This document shows, piece after piece, positions 6,023-9,602 of a stretch of 9,602 nt of DNA. The stretch is from DASTHS01 sp035718085. GTDB taxonomy: Bacteria > Actinomycetota > Acidimicrobiia > Acidimicrobiales > Palsa-688. Positions within the stretch are counted from its first letter, which is position 1, and each line of letters opens with the position of its first letter. Location of the stretch: assembly GCA_035718085.1 (NCBI GenBank), contig DASTHS010000049.1, positions 1-9,602 of the forward strand, in the 5' to 3' direction. The position numbers were made by a program, and so were the translations under genes. Under the pieces are notes generated by a model. The model ran no database searches and was not told where the DNA came from. It saw only the letters and a program-made list of their open reading frames with translations.

Positions 6023-6313
6023 CTACGAGGCGCCGGAGGTGACCGACGCAACGCCCGACGAGGCCGTCGGCGACGACCCCGCCGCCGCCGTGCCGCTGGT
6101 CGACGTGCCGGACGAACTGCTCGACGTGCTGGCCGTCGAGCCGGAACCGGAACCGGAGGCCGTGGTGGTGGTGGCGGCGGCGGCGGTGGCAGCCGTGTGG
6201 GCGGCGACCTCGACGACGGCGCCGGCGCCGAGGACGCCGACGCCGGCAAGGGCGGCGGTGAGCAGCCGTGAGCGGCGCAGGGCGCCGATCCGGCCGTGGG
6301 GTGCGGTGGGCAT
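6023..6313 (-). CDS. Small membrane-anchored or secreted Ser/Thr-rich protein, function unknown
   Basis: This 96-residue protein has a basic N-terminus (RIGALRRSR, 8-16), one hydrophobic segment (about 18-38) and then a low-complexity Ala/Thr/Ser/Gly tail from 40 to the end. It closes with SVTSGAS. The layout resembles the anchor-plus-linker start of secreted actinobacterial FMN_bind proteins, but no FMN_bind domain follows: a TAG ends the frame at 6023. The SGAS ending resembles the SGA(T/S) motif that ApbE modifies, which may be chance in such a Ser-rich tail. The gene is the first of the minus-strand series leading to apbE, 194 nt upstream of it. The ATG at 6313 has only a weak ribosome site. 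I do not recognise a family. Confidence 0.55.
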   Translation of the reverse strand: MPTAPHGRIGALRRSRLLTAALAGVGVLGAGAVVEVAAHTAATAAAATTTTASGSGSGSTASTSSSSSGTSTSGTAAAGSSPTASSGVASVTSGAS

Positions 6314-6408
6314 GCGCCCATCGTCGGCCCGGGGCCTCAGCGCGACCGCACACCCACCTCACAACTTCGTCAGAGGCGAGCTCGCTCGACTGTGTGATCC
6401 GACAACGA

Positions 6409-6428
6409 CCGGCCCCGCAGCGGGCCGG
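6409..6428 (-). terminator. Weak hairpin after the DUF2127 gene
   Basis: A 7-bp perfect GC stem (CCGGCCC with GGGCCGG, 6-nt loop) lies 33 nt past the DUF2127 stop. No T-run follows on the minus strand, so it is at best a weak or Rho-assisted terminator. The rest of 6314-6461 shows no clear promoter, although one is expected ahead of the redox operon. Confidence 0.25.
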
Positions 6429-6461
6429 GGTCGACGCCCGTGGTCAGGGCGGCGCACGCGG

Positions 6462-7366
6462 TCAGGCCGACGCAGCCGCCGGGGCGGCCGGCCCGGGCGG
6501 GGTGGCCCGCTCGATCGGCGGCCAGCCGGTGTCGCGCTCGTGCACCTCCCGTTCGGCCCGGCCGCCGCCGCGGACCCCGAACAGGCGGTGGGCGTAGAGC
6601 AGGTAGGCGAGCACGGCGAGGTTGAGCACCAGGGCGATCACTTTTAGGGCGGTCACCTTGTCGAGCAGCTCGTAGACCTCGTAGGGCACCAGCACGCCGG
6701 TCTCCACGAAGGTCAGGTATTCGGCCCACCTACGGGCCCACCACAGGCCCACGGTCTCGAGCACGAGCAGCCCGGTGTAGACCGCCAGCGCCGCCCCTGC
6801 CTCGTAGAGGCGCGTGGTGCTGTAGCGGAACAGCTTGTCGAGGTCCTTGACCACCGTGGAGGAGGTCGAGACCGGGCCGCCGAGCCCGCCCTGCAGCTGG
6901 GCCAGCACCCGGGTGTAGGCGTGGTCGAGGGCGCTGCGGTGGGCCGCGAAGGCGAAGATGGCGACGACCAGCACGCTCAGCACGATCACGTGCACCGCCC
7001 GCTCGACGGCGATCACCCGCAGCACGTAGCGGTCGCGCAGCGGGCGGCCGCGGATGGGGAGCTGCACCTCGCTGCGGTCGGGGGGCACCTCGTCGGTCGG
7101 CCGTTCCGGCGGCGGCAGCGGCAGCCAGGCATCGCAGCGCAGGCAGCGATACCAGCGGTAGCCGGCCGGGTCGTCGCGGGCGAAGACGGCGTCGGTCGGC
7201 CGCAGCGGGCGGCGTCGGTGCCGAGCAGCTCGTGGCCGTGCAGGCCGCAGCCGATCAACTCGTAGCGCAGCGCCGGCCGGTAGCGGCGGGGCTGCTCGGT
7301 GCCCGGCGCCCGGACGAGGTCGGGGCCGGGGCCGGCGGGCGCCAGCGCGGTCGGGTGGTCGGCCAT
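6462..7366 (-). pseudogene. DUF2127 membrane protein, broken by an apparent single-base frameshift
   Basis: The frame from the ATG at 7366 encodes PALRYELIGCGLHGHELLGT and then loses homology at about 7206. The next frame resumes at once with LRPTDAVFARDDPAGYRWY and runs to the TGA at 6462. Adding one base in codon 54 (near 7206-7207) restores a continuous 301-residue protein. The restored protein has a cytosolic N-domain with a CLRC pair (75-78). Four membrane segments follow, near 120-141, 189-209, 213-235 and 240-260, including LGLWW-like GLWWARRWAEYLT (207-219) and VYELLDKVTALK (231-242), typical of DUF2127. Function of the family is unknown. The break may be a sequencing or assembly error or a true recent mutation; the downstream part keeps good codon bias, which argues for error or recency. 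It is transcribed divergently from the acyltransferase. Confidence 0.78.
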
Positions 7367-7451
7367 CGTCCCGGGCCTGCCCACCCTCCGCCGGCTTATG
7401 CGCGAGAAGGCCGTGCGGGCGGCGGCCAGGACGGGGGTATGGACGTGCCCC

Positions 7452-8792
7452 ATGGGCCTGATGCCGTTCGCGGACGCCATGTTCCTCACCCCCGAGACGC
7501 GCGACCAGCCCATGCACGTGGGCGGCCTGCAGCTGTTCCGCTATCCCGAGGGGGCGGGCGACGACTGGCTGCGCGACGTGCGCGCCCGCCTGCTGGGCGA
7601 GACGGGGGTCGCGCCCCTCTTCCGCCGCCGGCCAGAGCGTGTCGCCCTCGGTGCCTGGTGGCGGTGGGTCGACGACGACGACGTCGACCTCGGCTACCAC
7701 GTGCGCCACTCGGCCCTGCCCCGCCCCGGCCGCACCCGGGAGCTGCTCGAGTTGGTGTCTCGCCTGCACGGCAACCTCCTCGACCGCAGCAGGCCGCTGT
7801 GGGAAGCGCATCTGGTCGAGGGCCTCGACGGCGACCGGTTCGCCGTCTACACCAAGCTGCACCACGCGCTGCTCGACGGCGTGTCCGCCCTGCGGCTGCT
7901 GCAGCGGTCGATGTCGGCGTCGCCCGACGACCCCACGCCGGTGCCGTGGGCCCCCCAGCCGCCGGCCCCGCCCCGCCATGGCGGCCGCGGCGGCTCGCCA
8001 CTCGACGCGCTGCGCTCACTGGCCGGCGCCGCCACGCTCGGCCCCCGGCTCGCCTATACCGCCGCCGAGGCGTTGCGCCGCCAAGCCGTGCTGCTGCCTG
8101 CAGGCGCGCCCCGGTCGATGCTCAACGTGGGCGTGAGCGGCGCCCGCCGCTACGCAGCCCAGTCGTGGCCGCTCGACGAGGTACGCCGGATCGGCCACGA
8201 GCACGGGGCCACCATCAACGACGTGGTGCTGGCCATGTGCGGCGGGGCGCTCCGTGCGTACATGGCCGATCTGGGTCAGCTGCCGGCCGCATCGCTCGTC
8301 GCCATGACCCCCGTGTCGCTGCGGCGCGACGGCGACGACGACCGCGGCAACCTGACCGGTGCGGTGCTCTGCCCGATCGGCACCGACACCGCCGACCCCG
8401 TGGCGCGACTGGTGGCCGTCCGCGACTGGATGACGCGCACCAAGGAGCTGCTCTCGGGCCTGTCGCAGACGGAGGCCACCGCCCTGGGAGCGCTGGTGCT
8501 GGCACCCATGCTGCTGCAGGTGCCCGGCGCCGGCCGGCGCCTGGCGGCGCCGGCCTACAACCTGGTCATCTCGAACCTGCCCGGCCCCGCCGAGCGGTTG
8601 TTCTGGAACGGCGCGGAGCTCCAAGGCCTCTACCCGCTGTCGATCCCGCTGGCCGGTCAGGCGCTCAACATCACCGTCACCAGCTATGCCGGCAGCCTCG
8701 ACGTCGGCCTGACCGGCGACCGGCGGGCGGTGCCGCACCTGCAGCGCCTCCTCGGCCACCTCGACGACGCCCTGGCCGGGCTGGCCCGGTGA
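7452..8792 (+). CDS. Wax ester synthase / diacylglycerol acyltransferase (WS/DGAT)
   Basis: This 446-residue enzyme of the WS/DGAT (Tgs) family joins acyl-CoA to diacylglycerol or long-chain alcohols, giving triacylglycerol or wax ester storage lipid. The catalytic HHxxxDG motif is HHALLDG at 137-143. Other family marks are MPFADAMFLTPET at the N-terminus, RPLWEAHLVEGL (114-125), TINDVVLA (254-261), MTPVSLR (285-291) and SNLPGPAERLFWNGA (374-388). The start at ATG 7452 (or 7461, three codons later) matches the usual family N-terminus; an in-frame ATG at 7398 would add 18 basic residues and lacks a ribosome site. The length is normal. It is divergent to the DUF2127 gene, with about 85 bp between starts. 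I do not see a clear promoter there. Whether it favours TAG or wax esters cannot be told from the sequence. Confidence 0.88.
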   Translation: MGLMPFADAMFLTPETRDQPMHVGGLQLFRYPEGAGDDWLRDVRARLLGETGVAPLFRRRPERVALGAWWRWVDDDDVDLGYHVRHSALPRPGRTRELLELVSRLHGNLLDRSRPLWEAHLVEGLDGDRFAVYTKLHHALLDGVSALRLLQRSMSASPDDPTPVPWAPQPPAPPRHGGRGGSPLDALRSLAGAATLGPRLAYTAAEALRRQAVLLPAGAPRSMLNVGVSGARRYAAQSWPLDEVRRIGHEHGATINDVVLAMCGGALRAYMADLGQLPAASLVAMTPVSLRRDGDDDRGNLTGAVLCPIGTDTADPVARLVAVRDWMTRTKELLSGLSQTEATALGALVLAPMLLQVPGAGRRLAAPAYNLVISNLPGPAERLFWNGAELQGLYPLSIPLAGQALNITVTSYAGSLDVGLTGDRRAVPHLQRLLGHLDDALAGLAR

Positions 8793-9268
8793 GCGACCTG
8801 CCCGGCGACCGCATGCCCGGCGACCGCATGCCCGGCGACCCCGTGCCCGGGGAGCTGGCCCCCGACGGCGGAGAGCCCGGCGACGTCACAGCCCGGCGGC
8901 GGGTGGCGTCGGGGTCGCCGTTCGAGGCGACGATCGGGTTCAGCCGGGCGGTGCGGGTGGGCGACCGGGTGGTCGTGTCGGGCACCGGGCCGGTGTGGCC
9001 CGACGGCAGCTGCGACCCCGACGCCGCCACGCAGGCCCGGCGGTGCTTCGCCATCGTCTCCGCAGCCCTGGCCGAGGCCGGTGCCGGCATCGACGACGTC
9101 GTGCGCACCCGCATGTACGTCACCGACGTGGCCTGGGCCGACGCCGTCGGCGCGGTGCACGGCGAGGTGCTGGGCCGGGTGCGACCGGCCGCCACCATGG
9201 TCGTGGTGGCCGGCCTGCTCGACCCGAGGTGGAAGGTGGAGATCGAGGCGGAGGCCCAGCTGCCCTGA
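8789..9268 (+). CDS. Rid-family (YjgF/UK114-like) protein with a repeated N-terminal extension
   Basis: This protein is 159 residues if it starts at the GTG overlapping the acyltransferase stop (GTGA). The Rid domain covers about 38-157: SGSPFEATIGFSRAVRVGDR, then VVVSGTGPVWPDG, then RTRMYVTDVAWADAV and RPAATMVVVAGL, ending WKVEIEAEA. Family members deaminate reactive enamines/imines or do related hydrolysis as trimers. The Arg corresponding to E. coli RidA Arg105 (PARS) is Ala135 here (PAAT), while the Glu of VEIEA is kept. This places it outside the archetypal RidA deaminase group and leaves the reaction open. The first 30 residues are a Pro-Gly-Asp repeat not normal for the family. The true start could be one of the ATGs within the repeat (8813, 8828) or the GTG at 8902. 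Confidence 0.82.
   Translation: MSDLPGDRMPGDRMPGDPVPGELAPDGGEPGDVTARRRVASGSPFEATIGFSRAVRVGDRVVVSGTGPVWPDGSCDPDAATQARRCFAIVSAALAEAGAGIDDVVRTRMYVTDVAWADAVGAVHGEVLGRVRPAATMVVVAGLLDPRWKVEIEAEAQLP
8801..8860 (+). repeat. 15-bp tandem repeat at the Rid gene start
   Basis: CCCGGCGACCGCATG occurs twice (8801-8815, 8816-8830). A third copy with two changes lies at 8831-8845 and a decayed fourth at 8846-8860. They encode PGDRM, PGDRM, PGDPV and PGELA. Each of the first two units ends in an in-frame ATG and the third in GTG, so the repeats carry possible alternative start codons. The unit length is a multiple of three, so copy-number changes would not shift the frame. Confidence 0.85.
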
Positions 9269-9342
9269 CCGGCGCGTGGAGCCGCCGGGGTCGCGGCTGC
9301 TGGGCGCCAGCGAGCGGGCAGGCCGCCTGGTAGACCCGGCCC

Positions 9343-9602
9343 ATGCACCTCGACCTGCACGTGTGGCGCTTCGACTGGGCGGGCGGTCCGGAGCGGATCG
9401 GGCCGGCGGTCACCGACCTGGCCCGCCGGGCCGAAGCCGTCGGCGTGCGCACGCTGAGCTTCATGGACCACTTCTTCCAGATGGAGGCGATGGCGCCGGC
9501 CGAGCAGCCGATGCTGGAGGGCTACAGCGCCCTCGGCTTCGTGGCCGGGGTCACCGAGCGGCTGCGCCTGCGGCTGCTGGTCACCGGCGTGACCTACCGC
9601 CA
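9343..9602 (+). CDS. LLM-class F420-dependent oxidoreductase (Rv1855c-like), 3' end outside window
   Basis: The first 86 residues of a luciferase-like monooxygenase-fold enzyme are present. The start MHLDLHVWRFDWAGGPE, then GVRTLSFMDHFFQM (48-61 region), EQPMLEGYSALGF and LRLRLLVTGVTYR match the N-terminus of the F420-dependent family typified by M. tuberculosis Rv1855c. In that family MDHFFQ and the LVTGVTYR strand line the cofactor pocket. The substrate is unknown. The gene begins 74 nt after the Rid stop; the ATG lacks a strong ribosome site, and no promoter or terminator is visible in the gap. Confidence 0.82.
   Translation, partial: MHLDLHVWRFDWAGGPERIGPAVTDLARRAEAVGVRTLSFMDHFFQMEAMAPAEQPMLEGYSALGFVAGVTERLRLRLLVTGVTYR

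Noticed and set aside
5829..6321. N-terminal extension of ApbE to an upstream start in the same frame
   Set aside because: The upstream translation is Pro/Arg-rich without a signal peptide, and the family's usual N-terminus (FRALG) begins a few residues after the GTG at 5829.
7367..7451. Divergent promoter region between the DUF2127 and WS/DGAT genes
   Set aside because: A promoter is expected here, but no hexamer pair or operator-like palindrome stands out enough to annotate.
7232..8788. Plus-strand open frame running into the Rid gene from far upstream
   Set aside because: Only the part from 8789 has a recognisable domain; the earlier part is the out-of-frame shadow of the WS/DGAT gene and is Arg/Pro/Ala-rich.

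Overview
The window is very GC-rich bacterial DNA with G/C-dominated third codon positions. Several features point to a high-GC actinobacterium, most likely class Acidimicrobiia (Iamia/Ilumatobacter-like): a secreted protein built on repeats of the type YWLVASDGGVFAFGDA, a DUF6458 mini membrane protein, a DUF2127 membrane protein, a WS/DGAT acyltransferase and an F420-type luciferase-like oxidoreductase. This placement is an inference from gene content. I see no rRNA, tRNA, insertion sequence, phage gene or CRISPR array.

Layout. From 1 to 7366 everything recognised reads on the minus strand. In transcription order (high to low coordinates) these are: a frameshifted DUF2127 membrane protein (6462-7366); a small membrane-anchored Ser/Thr-rich protein (6023-6313); a short stretch with ambiguous coding (5826-6022); an ApbE-type FAD:protein FMN transferase (4900-5829); a ferric-reductase-like b-haem membrane protein (4202-4903); a NuoF-like flavin/Fe-S protein (2997-4205); a CxxHxxC ferredoxin (2794-3000); a DUF6458 protein (2430-2690); an N4-GlcNAc-asparaginase/isoaspartyl peptidase family hydrolase (1463-2419); and a secreted protein joining a six-unit 42-residue repeat array to a peptidase G1 (eqolisin) domain, cut by the window edge (<1-1304). 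From 7452 to the end the genes read on the plus strand: a WS/DGAT acyltransferase (7452-8792), a Rid-family protein overlapping it by 4 nt (8789-9268), and the start of an Rv1855c-like LLM oxidoreductase (9343->9602).

How the genes fit together. The core is a tightly packed redox operon, ApbE - b-haem membrane protein - NuoF-like protein - ferredoxin. Each junction is an ATGA or GTGA overlap of 4 nt. The set suggests electron transfer between a cytosolic NAD(P)H/ferredoxin side and a membrane haem protein, with a covalently flavinylated partner. No recognisable FMN_bind acceptor domain is present. The gene in the place where one might be expected encodes only a membrane anchor and a Ser/Thr-rich tail ending in TSGAS. 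This operon and its missing or reduced flavin acceptor are the most interesting part of the window. The plus-strand cluster (acyltransferase, Rid, LLM) looks like ordinary lipid and accessory metabolism. No stretch over 300 bp lacks a gene; the longest gaps are 1305-1462, 6314-6461 and 2691-2793.
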